Below are positions 22,561 through 32,770 of a stretch of DNA of 64,000 bases, in pieces. The notes under the pieces are model-generated. The model was not told the DNA's origin, searched no databases, and worked only from the letters and a program-made list of their open reading frames with translations. Every line of letters starts with the position of its first letter. Positions within the stretch are counted from its first letter, which is position 1. The position numbers were made by a program, and so were the translations under genes. Origin of the DNA: Periplaneta americana (lineage: Eukaryota; Arthropoda; Insecta; Blattodea; Blattidae); contig NC_091123.1 in assembly GCF_040183065.1 (NCBI RefSeq), positions 107,048,821 through 107,112,820 of the forward strand, read 5' to 3'.

Positions 22561-22850
22561 TTTGTATATTTGTTTTGTTTGTTTTCTGATAGGATTCAGA
22601 CTATTTTGAAGGGCAATAAAGAAAATTTGTTTGTATCTTTGTTTTGTTTATTTTCTGATAGCATTCAGACTATTTTGAAGGGCAATAAATAAAATTTGTT
22701 TGTATCTTTGTTTGGTTTGTTTTCTGATAGCATTCAGACTATTTTGAAGGGCAATAAAGAAAATTGGTTTGTATCTGTTTTGCTTGTTTTCTGATAGCAT
22801 TCAGACTATTTTGAAGGGCAACAAAGAAAATTTGTTTGTATCTTTATTGC
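22531..22850. repeat. Tandem copies of the mariner 3' terminal segment
   Basis: ACTATTTTGAAGGGCAA starts units at 22531, 22600, 22669, 22738 and 22805 (three steps of 69 and one of 67). Several units contain AATAAA. The array then turns into the inverted 3' end of copy 2. The unit comprises the end of the transposase reading frame plus the following terminal sequence. Confidence 0.93.
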
Positions 22851-23843
22851 CCTTCAAAATAGTCGCCACCCGTTACAACACACTTTTGATAACGTTCGTA
22901 CAGCTTCTGGAAACTACCAGCAAAGGCCTCCTGTGGAATCGATCGCAGAACGGCTGTCACACGATCTTTGATGGCATTCACGTCCGCAAAACGTTCACCT
23001 TTCATGGCCGCCTTCAAGCGGGGAAACAGGAAGAAGTCCGCTAGAGCCATTCAGGGGAGTACGGAGGGTGTTCAAGAACAGTTACCATCTTCTGAGCCAG
23101 GAATTGGCGCACACGGATCGCACAGTGTGCAGAGGCATTGTCATGGAGCAGCATCCATTTTCCAGTCCTGTGCAACTCTGGCCAAACCCGCCGGGTACGC
23201 TGTAGCAATCGGTTCAAAACGGACTGGTAAAATGCAGCATTAATGGTTTGACCTGTAGGAACAAATTCCTTGTGGATGATGCCGTTGTTGTCGAAGAAGG
23301 CGATCAACAGTGTTTTCACCTTGGATTTTTGCAGACGGCTTTTTTTTTGTCGCGGGGAAGTCGGTGAACACCATGACATGGTGACATCCCGTGACGATGG
23401 TTTTCAGAAGCAATGGATCCTGGTCACACATGGAAATGAAATCACCAGAAGTTTCCATCCGTTTTGCTTTCTGCTCGTCTGTGAACTTATGCGGCACAAA
23501 TCGGGAGCAGAACTTCCGCTTACCCAAATCATCGCGGACGATGGTGTGCACTGTGTCCTTGCTAATGTCCAATTCCTCCGCAATCAATCTTAGTCAGTCG
23601 CCGATCTTGTGCCAGCATTTGTCGCACTTTCTCGATCATTTCTGGAGTTCTGCTTGTCGATGGCCGACCTGAACGTGGCTCATCCTCAATTGTTTCCTTC
23701 CCTTCACGGAAGCGTTTAAACTGTTCGTAAACACATTTTCTGCTCACGGCTTCCCTCCCGTACACCTGCACCAACATTCCATGTGTCTTCGTTGCAGTCT
23801 TCCCCAATTTGTAGCAGAACGTGATGTTTACACGTTGCTCCAT
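22851..23843 (-). pseudogene. mariner transposase, copy 2 (broken)
   Basis: The start ATG complement is at 23841-23843. A two-base deletion after QDRRLT (near 23590) shifts the frame. A deletion of about 45 bp near 23390 removes DETWCYQFDP and with it the first catalytic aspartate. The second (LLHDNA) and third (ADFFLFP) aspartates remain, though SPDLAPAD reads differently (SPEWLALAD). It closely matches copy 1 elsewhere, so the two are the same subfamily with different lesions. Confidence 0.93.
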
Positions 23844-24383
23844 TGCGCTGTCACACTTCCTCTCACACTGACTACGTTCAACTGGTCGCAGTCTGTTTAC
23901 ACTGCCAGTCACATGCATTGCGTACTGTGTATCGATTCTCCCCAAGTATCTGAAGAACCATTCGCATGCGCAAGCACATGCGCCAAGTTGCCGTTCAGAT
24001 ATGACACAATTCACCGAAATTTTTAGACACACCACGTGGAGTTCCAATGATGCATAAATATATTTAGGAATGAATTGAATTAACCGTCCACATACGAACA
24101 ATTACATTATTTCAAACCATGATACGTGATCAGGGCCATGATTCAGTTGTAAGGAGCAGAAATAATTACGTTTATTCCCAGCTTCTGAAACTTGTAGATT
24201 AACTGCGTGTGAAATTCTTCTAGGATTCTACAGTAAAATTAATAAGAGCCATATGCACTTGCTGTATAGCATAAAAATATAAAATAAATTACGCAAATCC
24301 CATTTTCTGATGTGTTATCATATGTAGTCTGCACACTTTTAAATTGCCTGCCACTGGAGCGCTGCTGTTGCGCCAGCTGTCAA

Positions 24384-24690
24384 ATGTTGGCAAATTTTAT
24401 ACGTATGAGTTGCGCATCTGTATGTATTAGACTGTGGTGACACGGTCGGGCAGGGATCGAGGAGCAAGTCGTAATGGTGTTAGCAGAGACAAGATATATA
24501 CCATTGTAAGTAACTTGTGTATATTTTTGTAAATATTTAATAAATCAAGTAGAGTTTCATTTACAATTAATTCAGTCTAGAACCTAAGTTCAGTAACCAT
24601 GTAGTTTTCCTTTAATATCCTGAGAACCCAGTTCTTCCAGTAAAATCGTTTCTTTTCCATTACTGAGTGTAATGGTGGTGCCAGAAATCC
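24384..24690 (+). repeat. Possible solo LTR with primer-binding-site-like edge
   Basis: TGTTGGCAAATTTTATACG opens a segment with AATAAA near 24539 and ends ...GTGTAA, followed directly by TGGTGCCAGAAATCCTG, which resembles a retrotransposon primer-binding site. No gag or pol coding was found. A second LTR was not seen, so this is tentative. Confidence 0.3.
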
Positions 24691-24895
24691 TGATAAGTGT
24701 GAGCAGGAGTCGAACGCAGTAGTCATTCGTTTAGCAAGTCGTCCACCTAAGTGACGGTCGCACAACATTTATTTTCTACTTCCCTTTACATTAGTTTTAC
24801 TCTCTAATGGTGAGTTGTGTGTGGACTACCATTGTAGTCTTTTTGCAAGTGTAAGTATGAAGTTTTACGTAATTTTATCAGTATAAGTTAACGTA

Positions 24896-26440
24896 AGTTG
24901 GAGGAGCTATATATTGAAAAGAAGAAAGAAATCGTTGACCGTTTATCTAGTGGCATAAGTTACAGAAAAATTCACAAGAATTTGACATTTCAAAATCAAC
25001 ACTGCCAAGCATAAACAGCAATAGAACTTCAATGATGAAAGCATGGAAACAAAACTGTAGTGCGCAACGAAAAATAATACGTAAAACTCCGAATGACGAA
25101 ATAAACGATAAAGTTTTCGGTTCTGTCGAAATAAGAATATTCCCATCAGTGGCTTGTTGCTCAAGGAGAAAGCAAAAGACATTGCTAAACAATTAAAAAT
25201 CAGTGACACATTTGTGGCTAGCAACGGATGGTTAGAATGTTTTCGAAAAAGAAATTACATAACATTCAATGTTCTGTGTGGCGAATCAAGTGGCATTAAT
25301 GTTCAAGAAGCGGATTGGAAGCGGAAGTTGCCAGACATTACTTCTGATCTTAATAAGAAGAACATTTTCAATGCGGATGAAACTAGAGTTTATGATCATC
25401 AGTTACCATCGCGATCATTGATTGAAAAAGGTGAGACATGTAAAGGAGGAAAGAAAGCAAGAGAGAGAATTACTGTTCTGTTATGTTGTAGTGCACAGAG
25501 TGAAAAACTAAAACCACTTGTAATTGGAAATGCTGCAAATCCTCGAGTCTTAAAAAAAAAAAAACATTAAAATAAGTGATCTTCCAGTTAGTTGGCATCA
25601 CAATAGAAAAGCATGGATGACAGCTGATATTTTTGGTGAGTGGCTGAAGGAAATTAACATGCAAATGAAAAGGGCTGGACGTGAAATATTGTTGTTTATT
25701 GATAATGCAACAAGTCATGTTGACCTTAATCTGTCGAATGCCTCTGTCAAATTTCTCCCACCCAACTTAACCAGTGAGGTACAGCCACTAGACAAAGGAA
25801 TCATACAGTCTGTTAAACTTTGTATAGATCACAATTAATACAGGCTCTTATTAATGCTGCTGACAAGTGCAACAATACGACAGCATTTGCTATAAGCGTA
25901 ACCATACCCAATACAACTCGTTGGATTCATTGGGCATGGAAAAATGTGTCACAAGAAACAATAGTGAAGTGCTTCAGACATGCAGGATTTCTTCTGGAAT
26001 CTACATAAGGAGAAGAGGAAAATACCGTTGATGAGATCAACATAAGTGACGAATTGAAATGTCTTTCAGAAGTGCTTTGCATTGAACTCCCTGACATTGA
26101 TGTTCTTGACAACTTCGACAACATACTGAAGGTTCACGATGATATTCCCAACGCCATTGAAGGAGTTCTGAAGAAATTTATGACTTCGACTGATGACAGA
26201 AATGAAGAAATTTCTTCAGATGAAGATGAAACAAATGTAGTTGTTACGGAAGAACAGCCTACACATAAAAGAGCAGTGGAGTGTATAAACGAATTAGAAC
26301 GCTATGCTTTTGCGCATAATCAGTCAGAAATAATTAAAACTTTGTTTGGTCTACGACGTAAAATTGAAAGTGAATGGGCACTTTCAACCATCAGAAGAAC
26401 AAAACAATGTCTTGTGACTGATTTTTTCAACAAGCATTGA
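24896..26440 (+). pseudogene. Tigger/pogo transposase (DDE_1), multiply frameshifted
   Basis: An N-terminal helix-turn-helix piece, KKKEIVDRLSSGISYRKI, shifts frame before EFDISKSTLPSI. The core carries IFNADET (first catalytic D), then LLFIDNATSH (second D) and LTSEVQPLDKGII (third D). The C-terminal part at 26054-26440 ends at KQCLVTDFFNKH. Breaks: near 24985, near 25140, in an A-run near 25555, a stop near 25838, and a stop near 26008. Known family role: DNA cut-and-paste with TA targets. This copy is dead. Confidence 0.9.
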
Positions 26441-26770
26441 CTTTACATGGGTAAGTGAAGGCAATGAAATGATTAGACTGGTGTACTCAATAATAATTTA
26501 TTATAATCTACTGTATTTAATTACTGTATTTAAGTTCCTCACTGTAGTACTCTATGTTGTTAACAATACAATTTAGATCTTCCATGTATGGTACAGTTAT
26601 ATAGTGCTGTAATTATTGAAATATAAATAGACATAGTTAATTTGCCATATTTTATCAATGTAGGCCTATTTGTGATGTCGCAAAAAGTTTTCTTCTATGT
26701 TGGACACCTTTCTAAGTTGGACAAATTTGAGTGGAACTATATATGTCTAACCTAGACAGGTTTTACTGTA

Positions 26771-26931
26771 TTTGTCTAATGTGTATGAATAAAATAAGAA
26801 ATAGGGCGCCATCATTTGAAATTAGTGTATTGGTTAGAAATCAGATTTCAAATTTCTACGAAATCATTCTCTACAGTATATAATTTTTTGTGGGTTTTCT
26901 GAGCCTAAAAGTACTTAAGGGATTTGTTTAC
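26771..26931. other. Spacer
   Basis: Nothing recognised. Confidence 0.3.
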
Positions 26932-27395
26932 TTACTTACTCCCTCCCTCTAGTACCTTGCCGGTGTAGAGGTTTTCCAAGGGAATTCCACTGGATTCTAT
27001 CCAAAGCTAACTTCTCGCTTGTCCCCAGTTCACTCCACGGTCATAGAGATTCTGATGTTATCCTTCCGTTACTCTTCTTCTTAAGAAGAATAAAGAGCAA
27101 ATGACTTAGAATCAATTCCACCTTCTTTTCCATCAGTCCTCTGATGTTCCATGTTACTTAAATCTGTGTACTGTGTCCTCGCCAGGTCTTCGTCAGAAGT
27201 TTCCATCCGGCATTATCCCTTTGGCTTCTTTTGATCTTATATTTCAGAATTGCTTGCTCTCTGCTTGTATGCTAGCAGAGAAATTGTAGGTTGGTCCATT
27301 TCTTCTCTGGCTATTTTTTACGGGTGAGATGAAACTGCTCATTCCGACCCCTCTCCTTTCTCAACCGGGCTTGGGACCGGCTATGGTGGAGTTTT
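26932..27395 (-). repeat. LINE-type 3' fragment
   Basis: On the minus strand the segment ends in AGTAAGTAAGTAA, like a LINE tail, and contains CTCCACCATAGCCGGTCCC and TACACCGGCAAGG. No frame is long enough to name the domain. Assignment rests on the tail and on my recollection of this repeat in cockroach sequence. Confidence 0.4.
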
Positions 27396-27635
27396 CGTTT
27401 ATTTTGGATGCCATTGAATGACGTAGAATTTCTTATTACAACTGTATGTAATGCATCAGTTAAAATATTCGCTATATTAAATGAAGACTGTCAAATTGTC
27501 ATTACTCTCGTCCTTAAAGATATCTTTGTGTTGTAAAATCACAAAATCAATATTGTCTTGGTTCTCTACGTGCCTAACATCTAAGATTTGTAACGTACAG
27601 TAATGTCGAGTATTGACACGCTCCACTGTCAGCTG

Positions 27636-27730
27636 GTAAACTGGCAAACTGAGTTGGTAGAGCAACTGGCTGCTGACTGGAAGGTCCCTGACTCAATCCT
27701 GGTAGCGGCGAGATTTTTTCTCGTTACCAA
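27636..27730 (+). repeat. tRNA-derived SINE head
   Basis: AACTGAGTTGGTAGAGCAAC is an A-box-like D arm, and CCCTGACTCAATCCTGG is a weak B box about 30 nt on. The acceptor stem is not closed, so it is not a working tRNA. Confidence 0.55.
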
Positions 27731-27831
27731 AACTTTCAGAACGATCTCAGAGTCCACTCAGCTTCCTGTAATTGTTAATAACGGTTCGTTTTTTTCTTGT
27801 GGCTTATTTTATGACGCCTTATCAACTGCTG

Positions 27832-28041
27832 TGGTTATCTAGTGTCTAAATGATAAGAAGGTGATAATATCGGTGAAGGGAGTGCAGGGTCCAGCGACGA
27901 AAGTTAAACTGCATTTGCTCTTAATGGATTGAGGGAAAATCTCGGAAAAAACTCAATCAGGTAACTTATCCCAACCAGTATTTGAACCTGTGCTCGCTCG
28001 TTTCAAAGTCGGGCATGCTAACTGTTACTCCACAGCGGTGG
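27832..28041 (-). repeat. tRNA-headed SINE (minus strand)
   Basis: It matches the 41771-42023 copy: GATAATATCGGTGAAGGGAG, then AACTCAATCAGGTAACTT and TGCTAACTGTTACTCCACAG. It is more diverged, with a damaged B box. Confidence 0.85.
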
Positions 28042-28789
28042 AAGCCCGGATTTTTCTCGGAGTTAAGAAGATGGTTGGTAAGAACTTTAAATATTCAGTC
28101 AATCAACTTCCTAAGAAAATAACCGTGTAAGCAACGGTGATTATTTCTTACTTTGTCCTTGTTTCTTAATTTTTCTTAAAAAAAAATTGATTGTCAGTTT
28201 TGTGTGTGGCAAAACCCAGAAATGAACATTAAAAACAAAAATATATTTTACATAGTTGATGCGCACGGTCAGAACTGGCCGCCTTCAACTTCAACTCCTA
28301 CCTTCACTGTGGTATTGAATCTATGCCTTTTCCTCTCTAGACTACCGTAACTTCGTGGATTGAACAAAAGAGTAGAATCTTTATTAACCTCTCTACCTAA
28401 CGGTATGAATAAGTGAGATTGGAGATAGCCTTGTCCTTACTGGACAATAAGGTTATTATACAATACGTTGATGAATAAATAGACATATGAAGAGTCCACT
28501 GCAAGAATGATAGATGTCATTTGGAATACATTTTGCACGAGAAGCAATTGAAAGTTTGAAATGCTTAGCGCTCAAAGCTTAACTGTGATTTTCCTATTAT
28601 TACTGGACAATGACTATCAGTGTTAATGCCATATAACTCTGTTTGTACATTCTATATGTCTTAAGCTATGAATTGAAAGTATTGGTTCATTTTCGACAAG
28701 AAAGTGACATTCATGATTCTTGCAATGGACTCTTCATATAGTAATCCGAACAAGGTATTTTGGGAACACAAATCTATACTGTTTCATTT
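28042..28789. other. Nothing recognised
   Basis: No coding or repeat signal could be supported. Confidence 0.35.
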
Positions 28790-29045
28790 ACGCCTGGCGG
28801 TCCCCTTGGTGCTATTCGACAGAAATATGCTACGTGCCGGCACCGAGTTTCCCCTTCTCCCTTCCTCACCATCATCATCCTCACCCATTCCGTACACTAC
28901 ACTTATACGAACACTTACACATACACTCGGCCTAAACATAACTCTTCACAGATACACAGTGCACAGTGGTGTGCAACTTGAAACTGAGTCACAGTCCTGC
29001 AGTATGCGGAACCCGAATCACGCAAATGAAGTGGGTAGGCATTAG
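28790..29045 (+). repeat. Possible dispersed repeat
   Basis: The segment with ATGCTACGTGCCGGCACCGA and a CA/CT-rich middle resembles a repeat I recall from cockroach sequence, but there is no second copy in this window. Overlapping frames on the plus strand are not convincing genes. Confidence 0.25.
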
Positions 29046-30655
29046 ACACACACACATTTACGAGTAGCCTCTGTATTGTATATTTCAACATATGCGATTT
29101 ATATAATGTTACGTTGTGAGTAAAAATTGCTATATTTCATGTTTGAATCACAATATTGAGAAACTCCACATGTCCATTTTTGTTCGAAATTGAGTTATTT
29201 ATGATTTCGTATTCTAAACATGTAGACTCATGATATTATGAAGAGAACTCCACATATTATCAACATTCATTTTAGCTAAAGTGTTAAGAAAAAAATAATT
29301 TGAGCTTAAATCTAGGACTTGAGATGTTTTTTTTGTATCTCTTGAAAAGTTTAGTTTTCTAGACATGTGGGGGTTTCTCAAAATTCCGGTTCATTTGTAC
29401 TTCTCGCATGAATTGACTCGTATATTTTGAGTACGAACAAAATTGTCCGGTAGTTCAGGAGAAAAGATTGTAAGATTACATAGAAAAAAAGAACATTGTA
29501 ACTGAACCATTCTTTTTAAATCCGGGATGGTGAAGTCATTTATTTTGTTGAATATTTCGAAATAGATTTCTTCTGTATAATGTTAGTTCCTTAATAATTT
29601 ATAATGATAAAGTAGAAAAGAGGCTGTAACTCTTCCGTGAGCTTTGCACCTAAAATATTAGCCTAGTGTTATGAAATTTAGACTATCACAAGGGATAAGA
29701 AACAGCAATCTCTGGAACTGGCAACAACGCTTAATACGAGCGAGACACTTTTAAAAGAAGCTAGTATGTAAAGATTGTAGTTCATAAAGCGGCGATGTAG
29801 AGGAAATCGCAAATATGCAGTGAATCACTTTATTTACACACTTTTTAAAATAGCCTATACATCGCATCACACTTTGTCTCACTCTCTGTAGAAGAGACTG
29901 CGTGTGCGAAGTTTTGTTGTAAAATAAGTGCGTAAAGATGCTAAATCTGTCGTTTGCACATTGGAACTTACGAAGAGCAATTATGCAACCTGAACAGAGC
30001 GTCCGTAACAGTTTAGCCGGTGTTTAATTCCCATATGTGACGTGACGTGGTGGCGTTGTAAATGTTAACGTGACTAAGAAAGTTTCAGCAAACAAGTTTA
30101 AACGTGTGAGTTTAACCAGTCGGGGGTGGATTTGTTGTCTGAATGTGCGACAATTGCGTCGTACTCATTTTCTCTCTGCCAGAAACAAATCATTTTGCGT
30201 GGGAGAAGAGTGATGTCACAAGCTATTATAATGCTTTTCATTGCTTTAATACGTCTTTCCTATTATGAAAATTCTAAGTCACGAATCCTATTATTTCCCA
30301 TTATTTCATTGGAGATGTAATGTTAAAGAATTTAGTATCTGTAATAAGAAGTGTCCATGTACTGTTTGTGTTTCAAATTTGCATCTCCGACTTATTCGTG
30401 ATGTCATATAACACCTAAAACGCCAAGAGAAGCAATTTGCAAGGTGTATAGTGGGTTACGTTCTGTGTAGATATTATTAATATTTACATGAACGAAATGA
30501 ATATTTCAGCAGAAAAAATATACTAATAATGGATTTCGATAGGACTGTCCGCCAATCCTATTTAATATTTACATTAACGAAACGATGCCCATCGAGCCAA
30601 GTTTATTCACCAGGCATTTTCCTAACAAATTCAACAAAATTAACCACTTCCCTGA
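29046..30655. other. AT-rich stretch, nothing recognised
   Basis: About 1.6 kb without a supportable feature. Confidence 0.45.
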
Positions 30656-30716
30656 TTAACCCGAGTTAACTCGGGTTGCTAGCTTGTGTCAAAATTTATT
30701 AACCCGAGTTAACTCG
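30656..30716 (+). repeat. piggyBac-like terminal motifs
   Basis: TTAA followed by the perfect palindrome CCCGAGTTAACTCGGG (30656-30675), then TTAACCCGAGTTAACTCG again at 30699-30716. TTAA plus an end beginning CCC is what piggyBac-type elements show. It lies about 250 bp before a piggyBac-like frame. Confidence 0.5.
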
Positions 30717-30967
30717 TTTGAGTCCCATTTTCGCTGCTAAAGATTATATCCCGAATATATACGTTTCCATTCTTTCATTAACCTTTTCCTCACTAGATGG
30801 CTACAGAAGTTAGTGATATTGCTATATCTGGTGGTGTTTTTTGTACTTCTTCCTTGCGAGTGGAATTCTATGCTCATCTAGCATTCACACACATTAGTGA
30901 GTAGATGCTAGTTAGTTTTGGCGGTTTCTGTTTGTGTTTAGTGTTTTTTGTGCTGTTTTGTGTAAAG

Positions 30968-31546
30968 ATGGATCAAGTTAGTGATTCCGAAACTTTTGAT
31001 CAGGAATATATTCCTGTAGAAGATTAGGAAATGAAACATCGGTATCAGAAGACGAAGTTATAGACCAACAAACAAATTCAGTTCAGTTGATGTCGCGTCT
31101 TTTCGACAAAGGTTTGAATAGAAGACATCTGGCACCATTTCTTCTGCACCTCCGAGGTCCCCATTCCCTGAAATTTTAACATTGTTTCTGATAACGATAA
31201 TTCTCAATTTTTTAAATTGTTCTTTAATAATGACCTCATCAACATTATATTCGAGGAGACGATTCGGCATGCTAATAAGTGTTCACAGAATGCTGAAAAT
31301 AATTCGTGGCGGCCTACTACAGACTCTGAAATACGTGTGCTTTTGGGCATAGTGATACTGCAGAACATTATTCACAAACCTGAAGAACAGATGTACTGGT
31401 ACAAATATTCAATGACTGCTACACCATTCTTCCCAAAACGCTCTCATATAGGAGAGCAGACACTACTGTCCGGAATGCAAAGTGCCACTATGCGTAATTC
31501 CTTGCTTTCGAGTCTATCACACGACAAGCAACATCTAACGCCTTGA
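30968..31546 (+). pseudogene. piggyBac-type transposase, N-terminal part
   Basis: It opens MDQVSDSETFDQEYIPVED, an acidic N-terminus, then hits a stop at 31026. After further breaks, the frame at 31217-31546 reads FFNNDLINIIFEETIRHANK, RPTTDSEIRVLLGIVILQNI and EQMYWYKYSMTATPFF. These match the start of the DDE_Tnp_1_7 (piggyBac) domain. The catalytic aspartates further on are absent; sequence after 31546 was not recognised. A truncated, decayed copy. Confidence 0.8.
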
Positions 31547-32373
31547 TAACAGCACTGGTATTGTACCTCATGAATTAATCCATAAAAAAACATAAGTTAA
31601 TAAATAGTTCAGGAGAAAATCAAAGTGGGACAACTACCAGAGCTGGAATCAAGGTGCACGAGATAACTCGGGATAATAATTCAGGTATGAATGTATATCT
31701 ATTTCATAGTGATTTTTTAGGTATGTAAGAAAATTAGTGATTACAGTGATTCTGCAATATTAAATGACCTCTCTACGAAAATAAAAAACGACACCTTTTT
31801 TCACAAAACTGGTAAAATATATAATAAGGGAAGAGGTTAAACACCCTACTTTTCGCGAATGGTCAAGTAACTACTGCTAATTCAGAAGATAATTCACAAA
31901 GAGAAGTATTTTCAATACTGACTATAGCAAATGATTTTAGGATTGAAATATTTACAGAAAAATCCAAAACGATGGCATTTATAGGGCAATCCAATAAGAA
32001 ACAAAGTAGTAATAATAGTGGCTTATGCAACTGAAATATAGGTTTAAAGGTAAATAACTTAATTATATATTTAAATTTTTAAATGTAGTAAATCGATCAG
32101 GAAGAACTCATTTTAGTAACATTATGTCAATTCATTCTTACAATTAGTTTAATAGTGCATTGTAATGCGAAATGTGTGATATTATGCAGAGGGCTCTGAA
32201 TATTGTAACACTGCAGTGAAGACACATTTAAATCTAACGATCGTAACAAATTGCAGTGTGGAAGTTGTGTAGCACGCATTGCTTCAATAAGGTGTGCGTA
32301 ATTGCTCGCTGATGTAGTTAAGGAATGCCACCCACAAAAACCTCTCAATCAGCATTCTTACGAATATGCGTAA
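31547..32373. other. Nothing recognised
   Basis: No further piggyBac domain and no right terminal repeat was found. GATAACTCGGGATAATAATT (near 31664) is weakly like the left terminal motif. Confidence 0.35.
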
Positions 32374-32770
32374 ATGAGTTTGGAAGTAATATTTTCAGCG
32401 GGAAGGCAGTGTCTTATTTTGTTTGGTGTGGGAGAAGAGTGTTTTTGCGAAGAAAAAATACGCCATTTGCAGCATATTAACACAACGCGACATAAGGAGA
32501 AGTTTAAGAATAAATCTAAGTTAAACCAGCAAATGATTAAAAGCAATGTGGGTGAATAATCGAGTTATAGTGATACATTTTTTTAAGACTTATGTTTAGC
32601 ATTAGCGGGTTCCGACATTCCGTTGTGGAAATTGAATAACGTGCAGCTTCGGGTATTTTTAGAAAAATACAGGATAAACATTTCACGCAACTATTGGGAT
32701 TCAATTAATCTCCTGCCACTTTTTTCTTATAGTTTTCTAGTTCTGAATCTGTTGGTTAATTATCAATATT
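32374..32770 (+). pseudogene. hAT/CGGBP1-like BED-finger and linker fragment
   Basis: The first frame (to 32559) has CFCEEKIRHLQHINTTRHKE, a BED-like C..C...H....H finger. After a stop, the same region continues with DLCLALAGSDIPLWKLNNVQ and LRVFLEKYR. This finger, then DLC-A---IPLWKLNN and FLEKY, is the layout of insect hAT-related proteins similar to vertebrate CGGBP1. The catalytic hAT core is missing. It is a decayed remnant, since one stop separates the two blocks and the first cysteine region looks shifted. Confidence 0.65.

Larger units (their letters stand above)
21373..24036. mobile_element. Two mariners joined tail to tail
   Basis: The outer boundaries are inverted copies of a mariner 5' end, CGTGGTGTGTTTAAAAAG (21373) and, in complement, CGTGGTGTGTCTAAAAAT (24036). 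Copy 1 reads plus and copy 2 reads minus. Their 3' ends meet near 22850 through a short tandem array. The left flank is TA but the right flank is TG, so a TA target duplication for the whole unit is not intact. Confidence 0.85.
17053..26768 (+). mobile_element. Tigger/pogo-like element, apparently split by nested insertions
   Basis: The left end TACAGGTAAAACCTGTCTAG (17051) and the reverse complement of the right end, TACAGTAAAACCTGTCTAGG (26770), are matching inverted termini starting CAG beside a TA, as in Tigger/pogo elements. GGACA-type subterminal motifs occur at both ends. The transposase remnant lies at 24896-26440. About 7.5 kb of other material, including the mariner pair, lies between the left end and that gene. 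Whether both ends belong to one copy is inference. Confidence 0.6.

Noticed and set aside
21383..24026. Many frames on the strand opposite each mariner
   Set aside because: Shadows of the transposase genes.
28704..29045. 113-codon plus frame with overlapping frames
   Set aside because: Low-complexity Ser/Pro/Thr/His composition, three overlapping frames open at once and no family; more likely a dispersed repeat.
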